From JBFWUM01 sp050247255 (GTDB taxonomy: Bacteria > Acidobacteriota > Vicinamibacteria > Vicinamibacterales > UBA2999): DNA of 52,209 nucleotides. Positions 34,567 through 42,922 of this stretch are shown here, one piece after another. Under the pieces are notes generated by a model, which ran no database searches, was not told the origin of the DNA, and worked only from the letters and a program-made list of their open reading frames with translations. The stretch is from assembly GCA_050247255.1 (NCBI GenBank), contig JBFWUM010000027.1, positions 1 through 52,209 on the forward strand, written 5' to 3'. Position 1 is the stretch's first letter. Every line of letters starts with the position of its first letter. The position numbers and the translations under genes are program-made.

Positions 34567-35670
34567 ATGGCCGCTCAACCTGGGGTCACGTTCACCGGTC
34601 TCCGGTTCGAAAACCCGTTCCTGCTGGCCTCGGCGCCGCCGACCGAATCGGACGCCAACATCCTGCGCGCCTTCGATGCGGGGTGGGGCGGGGTCGTGAC
34701 CAAGACGATCGGCCTCCACCCGGTCGTCAACGTCGATGGCCCCAAGACCAAGTTCCTGCGGGCGACTCCCGACTCACCCCACCTCTCGATGAAGAAGCGG
34801 CCGGGTACGGCGCTGCATTCCTCATGGAACTGGGAGCTCATTTCCGACAAGCCGCTGGACTGGTGGGTGCCGCGGATTGCCCGGATCAAGGCGGCGCACC
34901 CGAACCGGATCCTGGTCGCGTCGATCATGGCCGGCTCCGGCAGCGACGAGGAGCTGCGCCACTGGCAGACGCTCGCCGAGGCGTGCCAGAACGAAGGGGC
35001 CGATGCCCTGGAGTTGAACCTCTCCTGCCCGCACATGGACCGCAAGGACATGGGGTCGAACATCGGCAAGGACACCGAGCAGATCTCCATCGTCACCGAG
35101 GTGGTGAAGGAAGTGGCCCGCGTTCCGATTTGGGCGAAGCTGACGCCATCAACTACCGACATCGTCGTCGAGGCACGTGGCGCCTTCCTGGGCGGCGCCG
35201 CCGCGATCTCCTCGTCGAACACGTTCCCGTCGCTCCCGCCGATCGATCCCGAGACGCTCGACTTCGAAATGAACGTCGACGGCTACGTGTCGAGCGGCGG
35301 CCTTGGCGGACCGGCCATCCTGCCGCTGTCGATGGCCAAGATGGCGCAGATGACGCAGGCGTTTCCAGACAAGGCGTTTTCGGGGATCGGCGGCGTCGCC
35401 GAGTTCGCGCACGCGCTCAACTACTTCCTGCTCGGATGCGGCACGGTGCAGGTGTGCACCGCCGCGATGCTCGACCACGCGATCGGGCCGAACGTCATCA
35501 AGCAGCTTCTTGCCGGCATGGCCGAGACCATGGATCGGCATGGGTGGCGGACGCTCGAGGACTTCCGCGGCATCCGGCGCAGTCACGTGGTGACGCACTC
35601 GAAGATTCGCCGCCCGGAAGCCAAGGCCTATCACGGCGGCTACGAGGCCGAAGGCTACGCCGCCCCATGA
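34567..35670 (+). CDS. preA: Dihydropyrimidine dehydrogenase catalytic subunit, short PreA
   Basis: FMN-barrel enzyme of 367 residues that reduces uracil or thymine to the dihydro form. Family motifs: FENPFLLASAPPTESDANILRAFDAGWGG, VNVDGPKTKFLR, ELNLSCPHMDRKDMGSNIGKD with the active-site Cys, and LGCGTVQVCTAAMLD. It stops about 40 residues earlier than PreA of E. coli, and the C-terminal pair of ferredoxin-type CxxCxxC motifs is missing. No preT is found nearby. Electrons must therefore come through another partner. Its stop overlaps the permease start (ATGA). Confidence 0.9.
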   Translation: MAAQPGVTFTGLRFENPFLLASAPPTESDANILRAFDAGWGGVVTKTIGLHPVVNVDGPKTKFLRATPDSPHLSMKKRPGTALHSSWNWELISDKPLDWWVPRIARIKAAHPNRILVASIMAGSGSDEELRHWQTLAEACQNEGADALELNLSCPHMDRKDMGSNIGKDTEQISIVTEVVKEVARVPIWAKLTPSTTDIVVEARGAFLGGAAAISSSNTFPSLPPIDPETLDFEMNVDGYVSSGGLGGPAILPLSMAKMAQMTQAFPDKAFSGIGGVAEFAHALNYFLLGCGTVQVCTAAMLDHAIGPNVIKQLLAGMAETMDRHGWRTLEDFRGIRRSHVVTHSKIRRPEAKAYHGGYEAEGYAAP

Positions 35671-37130
35671 TCGTCCGCGAGATCGTCGAGACCACCGAGG
35701 ACCTGTCGGGCAGCCCGCTATGGAACGCCGACCTGGCGCCGACGCCGCTGGCGGCGCGCACCTGGTCCACGTATCACATCGCTGCGCTCTGGATCGGCAT
35801 GAGCGTGGTGATCACGACCTACACGCTGGCGTCCGGGCTGATGCAGCAGGGGATGACGTGGTGGCAGGCGATGCTCACCATCCTCCTCGGCAACGCCATC
35901 GTCCTGCTGCCGATGATCCTCAACGCGCACGCCGGCACCAAGTACGGCGTGTCGTTCCCGGTGCTGTGCCGCGCCAGCTTCGGTGTGAAGGGGGCGAACG
36001 TGCCGGCCGTGCTGCGGGCGCTGGTTGCCTGCGGCTGGTTCGGCATTCAGACGTGGATCGGCGGCCTGGCGCTGAACACGCTGCTGACGGCGGCGTGGCC
36101 GGCGTGGGCCGGCATTGCCGGCAACATCTGGATCGCCTTCGCCGCGTTCTGGGCCATCCAGGTCTGGATCATCCTCAACGGACTCGAAGGCATCAAGAAG
36201 CTCGAAGGCTGGTCGGCGCCGCTCCTGCTCGGCGGCGGCGCGCTGCTCCTGCTCTGGGCGATCAATCGCGGAGGCGGGCTCGGCTACGTCCTCGGCGAGT
36301 CGACACGGCTGCAGGCCACGCAGGTGCCGTTCTGGCAGCTCTTCCCCGCCGCGCTCACCGCCAACGTCGGCTACTGGGCGACGCTCAGCCTGAACATTCC
36401 CGACTTCACGCGCTACGCGCGCAGCCAGCGGTCGCAGGCGCTCGGCCAGGCGCTCGGCCTGCCGGCAACGATGACCGCCTTCGCCTTCGTCGGGGTCGCC
36501 GTGACGAGCGCGACCATCGTGATCTTCGGCGAGGCGATCTGGGATCCGGTGTCGCTCATCGCCCGCATCGGCAGCGCCCCGGTGGTGATCTTCGGTGCGT
36601 TGATCGTGCTGCTGGCGCAGATCACCACGAACATGGCGGCGAACGTGGTCTCGCCGGCCAACGACTTCTCGAGCCTGTCGCCGAGGCACGTGAGCTACGT
36701 GACCGGCGGGCTGATCACCGCGGTCATCGGTATCCTGATGATGCCGTGGCGCCTCTACGCCGACGCAGCGGCGTACATCTTTACCTGGCTGATCGGCTAC
36801 TCCAGCCTGATGGGGGCCATTGGCGGAATCCTCATTGCCGACTACTGGGTGCTGCGGCGGCGTGAGCTCTCGGTGGCCGACCTGTTCAAGCTGGATGGCG
36901 CTTACAGCTACGGCGGCGGCACGAACATCCGGGCGGTGGTCGTGCTCGCGATCGCGATCGCGCCGGTGGTGCCTGGTTTCCTCCGTGCGGCGACCACTCC
37001 CGGCGGCCAGGTCGCGAATCCGACGTTCCTTGACTCGCTCTATACCTACGCCTGGTTCGTGACGTTCGCGATCAGCTTCCTGCTCTACCTCGCGACGGCG
37101 CCGCGGGCAGCGCAGTCATCAGCTCGCTGA
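35667..37130 (+). CDS. NCS1-family nucleobase/hydantoin permease
   Basis: 487-residue secondary transporter with about twelve hydrophobic segments. NCS1 hallmarks: the N-terminal NADLAPTPLAARTWSTYHIAALWIGM, GTKYGVSFPVLCRASFGVKGANVPAVLRALVACGWFGIQTWIGG, FWAIQVWIILNGLEGIKKLE and LNIPDFTRYARSQ. It is probably a sodium- or proton-coupled importer of uracil, thymine, hydantoin or allantoin in the inner membrane. Translation is coupled to preA through ATGA, so uptake and first reduction step are co-expressed. Its last 59 bases overlap the convergent gene at 37072. Confidence 0.9.
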   Translation: MIVREIVETTEDLSGSPLWNADLAPTPLAARTWSTYHIAALWIGMSVVITTYTLASGLMQQGMTWWQAMLTILLGNAIVLLPMILNAHAGTKYGVSFPVLCRASFGVKGANVPAVLRALVACGWFGIQTWIGGLALNTLLTAAWPAWAGIAGNIWIAFAAFWAIQVWIILNGLEGIKKLEGWSAPLLLGGGALLLLWAINRGGGLGYVLGESTRLQATQVPFWQLFPAALTANVGYWATLSLNIPDFTRYARSQRSQALGQALGLPATMTAFAFVGVAVTSATIVIFGEAIWDPVSLIARIGSAPVVIFGALIVLLAQITTNMAANVVSPANDFSSLSPRHVSYVTGGLITAVIGILMMPWRLYADAAAYIFTWLIGYSSLMGAIGGILIADYWVLRRRELSVADLFKLDGAYSYGGGTNIRAVVVLAIAIAPVVPGFLRAATTPGGQVANPTFLDSLYTYAWFVTFAISFLLYLATAPRAAQSSAR

Positions 37131-37800
37131 GTGCGGTCGACGAGAGCAGGTAGGGGTTGCCTTCGCGGAGGGCAATCGCCTGGGTGACCGCCAGCATCGC
37201 GCGCCCGGATCGCAGCGCCCTTCTCCGCTCGCTCGCACTGGCCGAATCGGCCACGTAACCCCACATGTGCTCGATGGCGTTCACCGCGCGCGCAGGCTCG
37301 GGCGCTTGTCGAAGCATCACGGTGAGCTCGAGCGCCAGGTCATCGAACGCGGCGCTGCGCCGGAGGCGGGCCACACGCCGGCCGATCTCCCGGTATCGCT
37401 CCGGATCTCTGGCCAGCACCGAGTACTTGTGCTGGGCCCAGAGTTCCTGCGCCTGCCGCGGCAGCGGGATGCGCCCACCACTACCCTGCGCGTACTTCCC
37501 CCGGAGAATCTCGAACTGCCGCGCAGGGGTGTCGATGAACACGTCTGGCCAGCGCACGTCGGCGCCCCGCCGCGGCAGCGGCGTCCGATCGACGTAGCCG
37601 CGCAGCGCCATCTCGGCCACGAGCTGGCGATGACGCGCGCGTAATCCCGAAAGACACCCTGCCCAGCGGAGGGTTTCGGGATGGCGCGAGTAGCCCGAGA
37701 GGCGCTGGCACTGAATCCGATAGAGGCCGTGCAGTTCGCGGTGCTCGCCGAGCAGGCTTTGCCGCGTCAGGTAGCCTGCGGCGACGTCCCAGATGCGCAC
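37072..37800 (-). CDS. T4 endonuclease V-like (Pyr_excise) protein with DUF1722-like domain
   Basis: 242 residues. The first 75, MRIWDVAAGYLTRQSLLGEH then RELHGLYRI and LRARHRQLVAEMALRGY, follow the T4 endonuclease V pattern including the catalytic Glu of HRELH. That enzyme cuts at pyrimidine dimers. Residues from about 120 on (LWAQHKYSVLARDPERYREI, AVNAIEHMWGYV) resemble DUF1722/YbgA. The combination suggests DNA repair after UV damage, possibly linked to the photolyase-like families with which DUF1722 is associated; the family assignment is from motif memory. The C-terminus overlaps the convergent permease gene by 59 bases and the start overlaps the MOSC gene by 34 bases. Confidence 0.7.
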   Translation of the reverse strand: MRIWDVAAGYLTRQSLLGEHRELHGLYRIQCQRLSGYSRHPETLRWAGCLSGLRARHRQLVAEMALRGYVDRTPLPRRGADVRWPDVFIDTPARQFEILRGKYAQGSGGRIPLPRQAQELWAQHKYSVLARDPERYREIGRRVARLRRSAAFDDLALELTVMLRQAPEPARAVNAIEHMWGYVADSASASERRRALRSGRAMLAVTQAIALREGNPYLLSSTALSELMTALPAAPSRGRAGS

Positions 37801-38333
37801 TTGCGGACCGTGTCGCCGACGCGAATGCTCCCCGCCTGGATGACGCGGGCGTTGATGCCGCGGAGGTTCAGCGCGCGGCCAACGGGGGAGTTCACGAACT
37901 TCATGGCGTCGAGGCCGAAGCGCTCGACGAATTTCTTACAGCCGGTGTGCGGCGTGGCCGACACGCGGACCACGGCCGAGCCGATGGCCAGCAGCGTGCC
38001 CGCCGGCAGGTTCTCGAGGCTCAGGTCGAAGTCGACGAACAGCTGATCGCCGGCGAGCGCCCAACGGTCTTCGCTCTCCGCCACCAGCGCCGCCGCTCGC
38101 GCGTTCATGATGGTCACCTGCGTCTCGGGGTCGGCCGGGCCGCGCGTCCGGAAATCGCCGCGCTTCTTCCAGTTGTCGCCGGCAACCCCCTCATCCGGAT
38201 TGAGCGACGCCTCGGTGACGATCTCGCGCACGCCGGGCTTCGGCCGGCGGGCGATCAGGAGGAGCGTTCCCTGGTCGGCGGGAGCGTGGCGGATTTCGTC
38301 GAGTCCGGCTTCGAGTTCGGCTGCAGTGCGCAC
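37767..38333 (-). CDS. MOSC domain protein
   Basis: 188 residues with a compact MOSC fold: LNPDEGVAGDNWKKRGD, QVTIMNARAAALVA, LAGDQLFVDFDLSLENLPAGTLLAIGSAVVRVSATPHTGCKKFVERFG and the terminal GINARVIQAGSIRVGDTV. The Cys of TGCKKF corresponds to the conserved MOSC cysteine thought to bind sulfur or molybdenum cofactor. It is a stand-alone MOSC protein of unknown substrate, without the usual N-terminal beta-barrel. The overlap of 34 bases with the repair-like gene downstream suggests cotranscription. Confidence 0.85.
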   Translation of the reverse strand: MRTAAELEAGLDEIRHAPADQGTLLLIARRPKPGVREIVTEASLNPDEGVAGDNWKKRGDFRTRGPADPETQVTIMNARAAALVAESEDRWALAGDQLFVDFDLSLENLPAGTLLAIGSAVVRVSATPHTGCKKFVERFGLDAMKFVNSPVGRALNLRGINARVIQAGSIRVGDTVRKCASGTSPQAT

Positions 38334-38358
38334 GCTCCGTATCGTATCGCGGCGGCCG

Positions 38359-39006
38359 TCACTCCCCGAGTTGTCCGACCAACAATGGCCACGAGCTGCC
38401 CCAGTGCAGGTCGCCGTAGAACTGCGCGGCGCGGTCGGCGAACGGATACTCGTAGCTCCCCGGGTCGTCGCGGTCGTGCAGGTTGAGGCGGGTAATCAGG
38501 TGCACCAGTTCATGGGCCGCGGCACGGCCGATGCCGCGGCCGACGCCATCGAGCAGCTCGCCGCGCGAGGCGCCCGGCGGCGCCAGTGCTGCGGCCAGCT
38601 GCGCGGCGCGCGAGAAGCTGATGGTGGCCCTGCCGCCAAGCGGCCCGCCCATGAACGATTCCGCGATTCCCGACGGCCGGCCGGCGTACGGCGACTCGGT
38701 GTTCACGACCAGGTCGTTGAGGACCTCGATCTTCCAGAAGCTGCCACGGCGATCGTTGAAGGACAGGCGGAGCCCCTCGAAGGCATGGTCCAGCTCCGCG
38801 CGCGCGACCTGCTCGACCTTCCCCAGTTCGCTGGCGGTGGCCGGCTCGCCGAGCGCGTCCACGACGTACGACGGCAGGTGATGGGGCTCGAGGTCGAACC
38901 AGAAGCCAACCTCGACAACGTTGTGCGACGCGCGCCATGCCAGGACACCAAGTGCCACGATCGCCACCAGGCTCGCGGCGGCGCCTGCCCGCGTCGCCCG
39001 GCTCAC
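38359..39006 (-). CDS. Membrane-anchored protein with an HExxH motif
   Basis: 215 residues with one N-terminal transmembrane segment or signal anchor (about residues 9-25). The C-terminal part has AAAHELVHLITRLNLHD, where H165, E166 and H169 form an HExxH zinc motif and H177 is a possible third ligand. This suggests a metallopeptidase, but I do not recognise the family, and the motif may be a metal-binding remnant. The gene overlaps the upstream formylglycine-enzyme-like gene by four bases (ATGA). Confidence 0.65.
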   Translation of the reverse strand: MSRATRAGAAASLVAIVALGVLAWRASHNVVEVGFWFDLEPHHLPSYVVDALGEPATASELGKVEQVARAELDHAFEGLRLSFNDRRGSFWKIEVLNDLVVNTESPYAGRPSGIAESFMGGPLGGRATISFSRAAQLAAALAPPGASRGELLDGVGRGIGRAAAHELVHLITRLNLHDRDDPGSYEYPFADRAAQFYGDLHWGSSWPLLVGQLGE

Positions 39007-39779
39007 AGCGGATCCTCGCGGACGATCCGGAGCCCAAGGCTAAAGCCGCGGTCCTGGGGCCGGTGGGTATAGCGGAGGGCGCAGCGCGCGCTGTCAGCAG
39101 CGAAGTACCAGCTGCCACCGCGAATGACCTTTAGCGGCGCGCCGCAGGCGCCCAGGGGATCCGACGCATCGCCAGCCGGGTAGGGGCAATGCTCGTCCTC
39201 CGTCCACTCCCACACGTTGCCGTGCATGTCGTAGAAACCCCACGCGTTCGGCGCAAAGGCGCCGACAGGCGTCGTCGTCCCGGTCGCGCCGGCAATGGGA
39301 CCGGCCCATGACACGTTGGCCTGCCCTTCGACCAGCGTCGCGCCGGTCGCGTACGGAGCGGCGCTGCCGGCGCGGCACGCGTACTCCCACTCGGCTTCGG
39401 TCGGCAGGCGAAAACGGTTGCCGGGCGAACGCTCGGCCAGGCGGCGCACGAAGTCCTGCGCTTCGAACCAGGTGATCTCCTCCACCGGCCGCGCGTTGCC
39501 AGTGAAGTGGCTGGGGGCACTGTCCATGACCGCGCGCCACTCGGCCTGGGTGACCTCGTGCGCGCCAAGCCAGAAGGGGCGGGAGATGCGGACGGCATGC
39601 TCGGTTTCCTGCGCTTCGCGCCCGGGCTCCGAGGCAGGAGAGCCCATCACGAACGCGCCGGGCTCGACCTTGATGAAGGCCATCCCCGTTGCCGGCTCCG
39701 TCCAGACGGCTGGCGCCGGGCCGGGCGCGGCTGCGCACGCGAGGAGCAGGCCGCCGAGTGCCAGCACCGCTCCTCGCAT
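39003..39779 (-). CDS. Formylglycine-enzyme-like (SUMF1/EgtB-fold) lipoprotein
   Basis: 258 residues from the ATG at 39779, with a lipoprotein signal (LLLAC near residue 14). The domain is complete: GMAFIKVEPGAFVMGSPASE, PFWLGAHEVTQAEWRAVM, FRLPTEAEWEYACRAG, WGFYDMHGNVWEWTEDE, VIRGGSWYFAADSARCALRY and a GFSLGLRIVRE end. Only one Cys lies in the region where oxygen-dependent formylglycine-generating enzymes need two, so sulfatase activation is doubtful. It may be a non-enzymatic or calcium-binding member. Coupled to the HExxH gene downstream and 7 bases after the next gene upstream. Confidence 0.82.
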   Translation of the reverse strand: MRGAVLALGGLLLACAAAPGPAPAVWTEPATGMAFIKVEPGAFVMGSPASEPGREAQETEHAVRISRPFWLGAHEVTQAEWRAVMDSAPSHFTGNARPVEEITWFEAQDFVRRLAERSPGNRFRLPTEAEWEYACRAGSAAPYATGATLVEGQANVSWAGPIAGATGTTTPVGAFAPNAWGFYDMHGNVWEWTEDEHCPYPAGDASDPLGACGAPLKVIRGGSWYFAADSARCALRYTHRPQDRGFSLGLRIVREDPL

Positions 39780-39786
39780 GTCGTGC

Positions 39787-40407
39787 CTACTGCCTGGCGA
39801 GGTTTTCGACCATGACTTCGAGGTCGTGGTTGACGCGGAACCCATACAGGCCGTCGGTCATGAGGTTCCCCTTCGGCATGCTGTGCACCGAGGTCCCGTT
39901 GACGACGAAGTCGACCGTGTCCGCCGTGACCCGCACCTCGAGATCGTTGGCCGCGCGTCCCTGCGCGTCCAGCTGCCGGACGGCAGCGTTGCGCGCTTCA
40001 GGGGCGATGTCGGTGACGTCGTTCCCGTTGCGCTGCTTCACCATGAACGACCCGTCCTGGCCGACGAGGAAGTAGATGTAGCGCTGCTGAGCCCCCTCGA
40101 TGCCGCTGCCGCCGAGGACCAGTCCGTGGAAATTCGTGTGGCTGCTCCGCTTCAACTGCGTAAAGCGCCCGCGCAGCGTGTAGGCGCCGGTCGCGGTATT
40201 CGCCGGGTTCCAGAACACGCCGGCCTGCGGCGCGATGACGTGGAAGCCGCCGCCCATCGCCATCAGCTGCACCGCACCGGGGCGATCGGGGTCTGCCGCG
40301 TTCGTGCTGCCGTCCACCCGCACCTGCCACCCGCGCGGCAGCTGCGCGAGCAGCGGGGCGCCGGCGAGCAGGACGAGGGCCACGGCCGAGCTTAGAAAAC
40401 GCATCAT
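39787..40407 (-). CDS. Exported concanavalin-like beta-sandwich protein, function unknown
   Basis: 206 residues from the ATG at 40407 (MMRFLSSAVALVLLAGAPLL) with GGAGG five bases upstream. Signal peptide to about residue 22. The mature region resembles LamG/3-keto-disaccharide-hydrolase-like sandwiches: YTLRGRFTQLKRSSHTNFHGLVLGGSG, YIYFLVGQDGSFMVKQRNG, NDLEVRVTADTVDFVVNGTSVHSMPKGNLMTDGLYGFRVNHDLEV. The ending is typical of proteins that describe a ligand-binding shell rather than catalysis. The longer frame up to 41190 overlaps the divergent amidohydrolase and is rejected. Confidence 0.72.
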   Translation of the reverse strand: MMRFLSSAVALVLLAGAPLLAQLPRGWQVRVDGSTNAADPDRPGAVQLMAMGGGFHVIAPQAGVFWNPANTATGAYTLRGRFTQLKRSSHTNFHGLVLGGSGIEGAQQRYIYFLVGQDGSFMVKQRNGNDVTDIAPEARNAAVRQLDAQGRAANDLEVRVTADTVDFVVNGTSVHSMPKGNLMTDGLYGFRVNHDLEVMVENLARQ

Positions 40408-40485
40408 GAAGTCCTCCCTGAATCCGCGTTTGGCTTGCATTGGGCTCCGCCGGATCCTAGCATTTCGACTCCACTGGAGGATTCG

Positions 40486-41709
40486 ATGCTGCGAACCAGA
40501 CTGCTCGGGCTGTTGCTCGTCCCCGCGATTGCCGCGACACTCGCCGCCCAGGGCGGCGGGACCGCCACCGTCCTCGAAGGCGCCCGCGTCATCGTCGGCG
40601 ACGGCCGCGTGATCGAGAACGCCACGATCGTCATGGCCGGTACGACCATCGCCCAGGTCGGCCCTGCCGCATCGGTCCAGGTGCCGGCGGGCGCGGCCCG
40701 TGTCAACGCCGCCGGCAAGACCCTCATGCCGGCCATCATCGACACCCACACGCACCTGAGCCAGACACGCGAGGCGCTGACCGGGGACCTGCGCCGGCGC
40801 GCGTACTGGGGCGTGGCTGGGGCGATGAGCCTGGGCCAGGACGGCGACGTGCCGCTGGCCATGCGCGCCGAGGCCATCCCTGGCGCAGCGCTCTTCCGCT
40901 CCGCCGGTCGCGGCATCACGGCGCCCGAGCCGGGCCGGTCCGACGTGCCCTACTGGGTCCGCACCGAGGCGGAAGCGCGCAAGGCGGTGCAGGAGCTGGC
41001 GGCAAAGAACGTCGACATCGTGAAAATCTGGGTGGACGACCGTAACGGCATGTACACGAAGCTGTCGCCGGCGCTCTACACGGCAGTCATCGACGAAGCG
41101 CACCAGCGGAACCTCCGGGTGACCGCGCACATCTTCACCCTCGAGGATGCGAAGGGGCTGCTCAAGGCGGGACTCGATGCCTTCGCGCACGGCGTGCGCG
41201 ACCGCGACATCGATGACGAAGGGCTGGCACTGTTTCGTTCACGCCGCAACGTTGTGCTCGTGCCGAACCTGCCGGGCCGCGGCGTCGCCGAGGACCTCAG
41301 CTGGCTGCGCGGGACGATGCCCGACGGCGAGATGCAGAAGCTGCAGGCGGCGGCCGTCGACCGGCCCGAGGCGCAGGCGACGTTCGGCATCCAGGCGCGG
41401 AACCTGAAGAAACTGAGCGACGCCGGCGTGACGATTGCGCTCGGCACCGACGGCAACACGCCCTACGCCGCGCACCAGGAAATGGCCGACATGGTCGCGA
41501 CCGGCATGACGCCGGCGCAGGTGATTGTCGCCGCCACGCGCAGCTCGGCGACGTTCATGCGACTGCCGAACACCGGCACGATCGAGGCCGGCAAGAGCGC
41601 CGATCTCCTCGTGCTCGATGCCAACCCGCTCGACGACATTACCAACACGCGCCGCATCAACGCCGTCTACCTGCGCGGCGCCGCGGTCAACCGCGCCACG
41701 ATGCCTTAG
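40486..41709 (+). CDS. Exported amidohydrolase
   Basis: 407 residues from the ATG at 40486 with GGAGG upstream. Signal peptide to about residue 22 (ATLAAQGGG). Metal-dependent hydrolase features: GKTLMPAIIDTHTHLSQ with the HxH pair, VDIVKIWVDD with the bridging Lys position, LRVTAHIF and the metal Asp in ALGTDGNTPY. The final SADLLVLDANPLDDITNTRRI is the small beta-sandwich of the imidazolonepropionase/prolidase-like group. Acts in the periplasm, probably on a peptide or cyclic amide; substrate unknown. Divergent from the sandwich protein gene at 40407. Confidence 0.87.
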   Translation: MLRTRLLGLLLVPAIAATLAAQGGGTATVLEGARVIVGDGRVIENATIVMAGTTIAQVGPAASVQVPAGAARVNAAGKTLMPAIIDTHTHLSQTREALTGDLRRRAYWGVAGAMSLGQDGDVPLAMRAEAIPGAALFRSAGRGITAPEPGRSDVPYWVRTEAEARKAVQELAAKNVDIVKIWVDDRNGMYTKLSPALYTAVIDEAHQRNLRVTAHIFTLEDAKGLLKAGLDAFAHGVRDRDIDDEGLALFRSRRNVVLVPNLPGRGVAEDLSWLRGTMPDGEMQKLQAAAVDRPEAQATFGIQARNLKKLSDAGVTIALGTDGNTPYAAHQEMADMVATGMTPAQVIVAATRSSATFMRLPNTGTIEAGKSADLLVLDANPLDDITNTRRINAVYLRGAAVNRATMP

Positions 41710-41723
41710 GCGTCACAAAAGAT

Positions 41724-41808
41724 CACACGGAGTAGCGAAGAAACGGAGACGGCCCTTGCGAGGCCAAGAAAAACAAAGAATCTCCGTTGCTCCGTGTGTT
41801 CGCTTCTC
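41724..41808. repeat. Inverted CACACGGAG...ACGGAGA segments between convergent genes
   Basis: 41724-41749 (CACACGGAG, GCGAAGAAACGGAGA) and 41781-41808 (TCTCCGTTGCTCCGTGTG, GCTTCTC) are imperfect inverted copies around a GC-rich and then A-rich centre. The left copy starts 14 bases after the TAG at 41707-41709 and the right one ends a few bases before the stop of the convergent gene at 41814. It could form a bidirectional transcript-end hairpin. Confidence 0.7.
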
Positions 41809-41813
41809 TCGGG

Positions 41814-42413
41814 TCAGAATCGCCAGGCGGCTCCTATGGCCACGCGCAGGTCGTGGCCGTAGAAGCCGCGGTCGTGCACGCGGCGGCCGCGTCCGAACGC
41901 CGGACCCGGGTAGCGCGTCATGCGGTCGCCGATGTCGATCCGCAGACTCGTCCCCGGCGTCACGTCGACACTGACGCCACCGCCGACGTCCAGCGCGAAC
42001 AGCGTACGGCCGCCAGCGAGCGTGCACGACAGCGGCGGCGGGAAGATCAGGATGCAGGCCACCGGCTCCGGTGCTTCACCGATCCGCAGGAAGCCGGGAC
42101 GAAGCCGGGCAAACGGCCGCCAGGGGCCAAGGCGAGGTCCCGCCGTCACGCCGAACAACCCCTCGACGCGATTCGACGAGATCGCCGTCCCCTCGGGCAC
42201 GTCGCCCGGAGAAAAGCCGACTTCAGCCTCGACGCCGAGAGAGGCCGCCGGAAACCAGGAAAGGCGGCCGGAAACGCCGACATCGGTCGCGTCGAGCTCG
42301 CCAATCCGGCCGATGGTCAGTTGGGCCCCGGCCTCGAACGGCCGGTTTTCCTGGGCGAACGCGGCCGGGGCTCCGGCCACGAGAACGAGTAGCAACAGCC
42401 ACACACGAGTCAT
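41814..42413 (-). CDS. Outer-membrane beta-barrel protein
   Basis: 199 residues from the ATG at 42413, which overlaps the methyltransferase stop (ATGA). Signal peptide to about residue 20 (AAFAQ). The mature chain alternates in the manner of an eight-stranded barrel: FEAGAQLTIGRIG, VGVSGRLSWFPAASLGVEAEVGFSP, GLFGVTAGPRLGPWRPFARLRPGFLRIG, TLFALDVGGGVSVDVTPGTSLRIDIGDRMTRY, and a final DLRVAIGAAWRF with a C-terminal Phe, as expected for BAM-inserted proteins. Two Cys in a loop may form a disulfide. Role unknown. Confidence 0.82.
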   Translation of the reverse strand: MTRVWLLLLVLVAGAPAAFAQENRPFEAGAQLTIGRIGELDATDVGVSGRLSWFPAASLGVEAEVGFSPGDVPEGTAISSNRVEGLFGVTAGPRLGPWRPFARLRPGFLRIGEAPEPVACILIFPPPLSCTLAGGRTLFALDVGGGVSVDVTPGTSLRIDIGDRMTRYPGPAFGRGRRVHDRGFYGHDLRVAIGAAWRF

Positions 42414-42922
42414 TGTCTGATTGTCCACAGAAAGAGGTCTGTATTGTCAGACGCACGGATCACCCTGTCTGGTTGCCAGCGGCCCATGTCGAACTGGTGC
42501 GACACGACCCTCGCGCCCGGCTTCAACTCCCGGCGCAGCTTCGGCTCGAGGTCGAGATTGATCGTCGGCGACAGGTAGAGAGTCACCACCGTCGCCTCCG
42601 TGAGGTCGGCGGCGAACAGGTCGCCTTCGATGAAGGTGGCGCGGGTCTCGACGCCTCCTTCGCTGGCGCTCTGCCGCGACAGCGCCACGAGCGTCGGATC
42701 GATCTCGATCCCCACGCCGCGTGCGCCGTACTTCTGCGCCGCCAGAATCACGATCCGTCCATCGCCAGACCCGAGGTCGTACACCAGGTCGTCCGGGCCG
42801 ACGCCGGCCAGCTGCAGCATGGCATCCGCCACGGCCTGCCGGGTGGCGGCGAAGTGGATGTCCGGCCCGCGAACCTGCGCCAGCGCCGCGGCCAGCGACA
42901 GCGCGAGCGCGACCCGTGTCAC
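42410..42922 (-). CDS. Class I methyltransferase with apparent signal peptide
   Basis: 170 residues from GTG 42922, which overlaps the upstream DinB stop (GTGA). The N-terminus VTRVALALSLAAALAQVRGP looks like a Sec signal. The catalytic core is VYDLGSGDGRIVILAAQKYGARGVGIEIDPTLVALSRQ with FIEGDLFAADLTEATVVTLYLSP and ELKPGARVVSHQFDMG. The core resembles FAM173/ATPSCKMT-type lysine methyltransferases. A methyltransferase outside the cytoplasm would lack SAM, so either the N-terminus stays as an anchor with the domain inside, or the domain has another job. Coupled on both sides to its neighbours. Confidence 0.78.
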   Translation of the reverse strand: MTRVALALSLAAALAQVRGPDIHFAATRQAVADAMLQLAGVGPDDLVYDLGSGDGRIVILAAQKYGARGVGIEIDPTLVALSRQSASEGGVETRATFIEGDLFAADLTEATVVTLYLSPTINLDLEPKLRRELKPGARVVSHQFDMGRWQPDRVIRASDNTDLFLWTIRQ

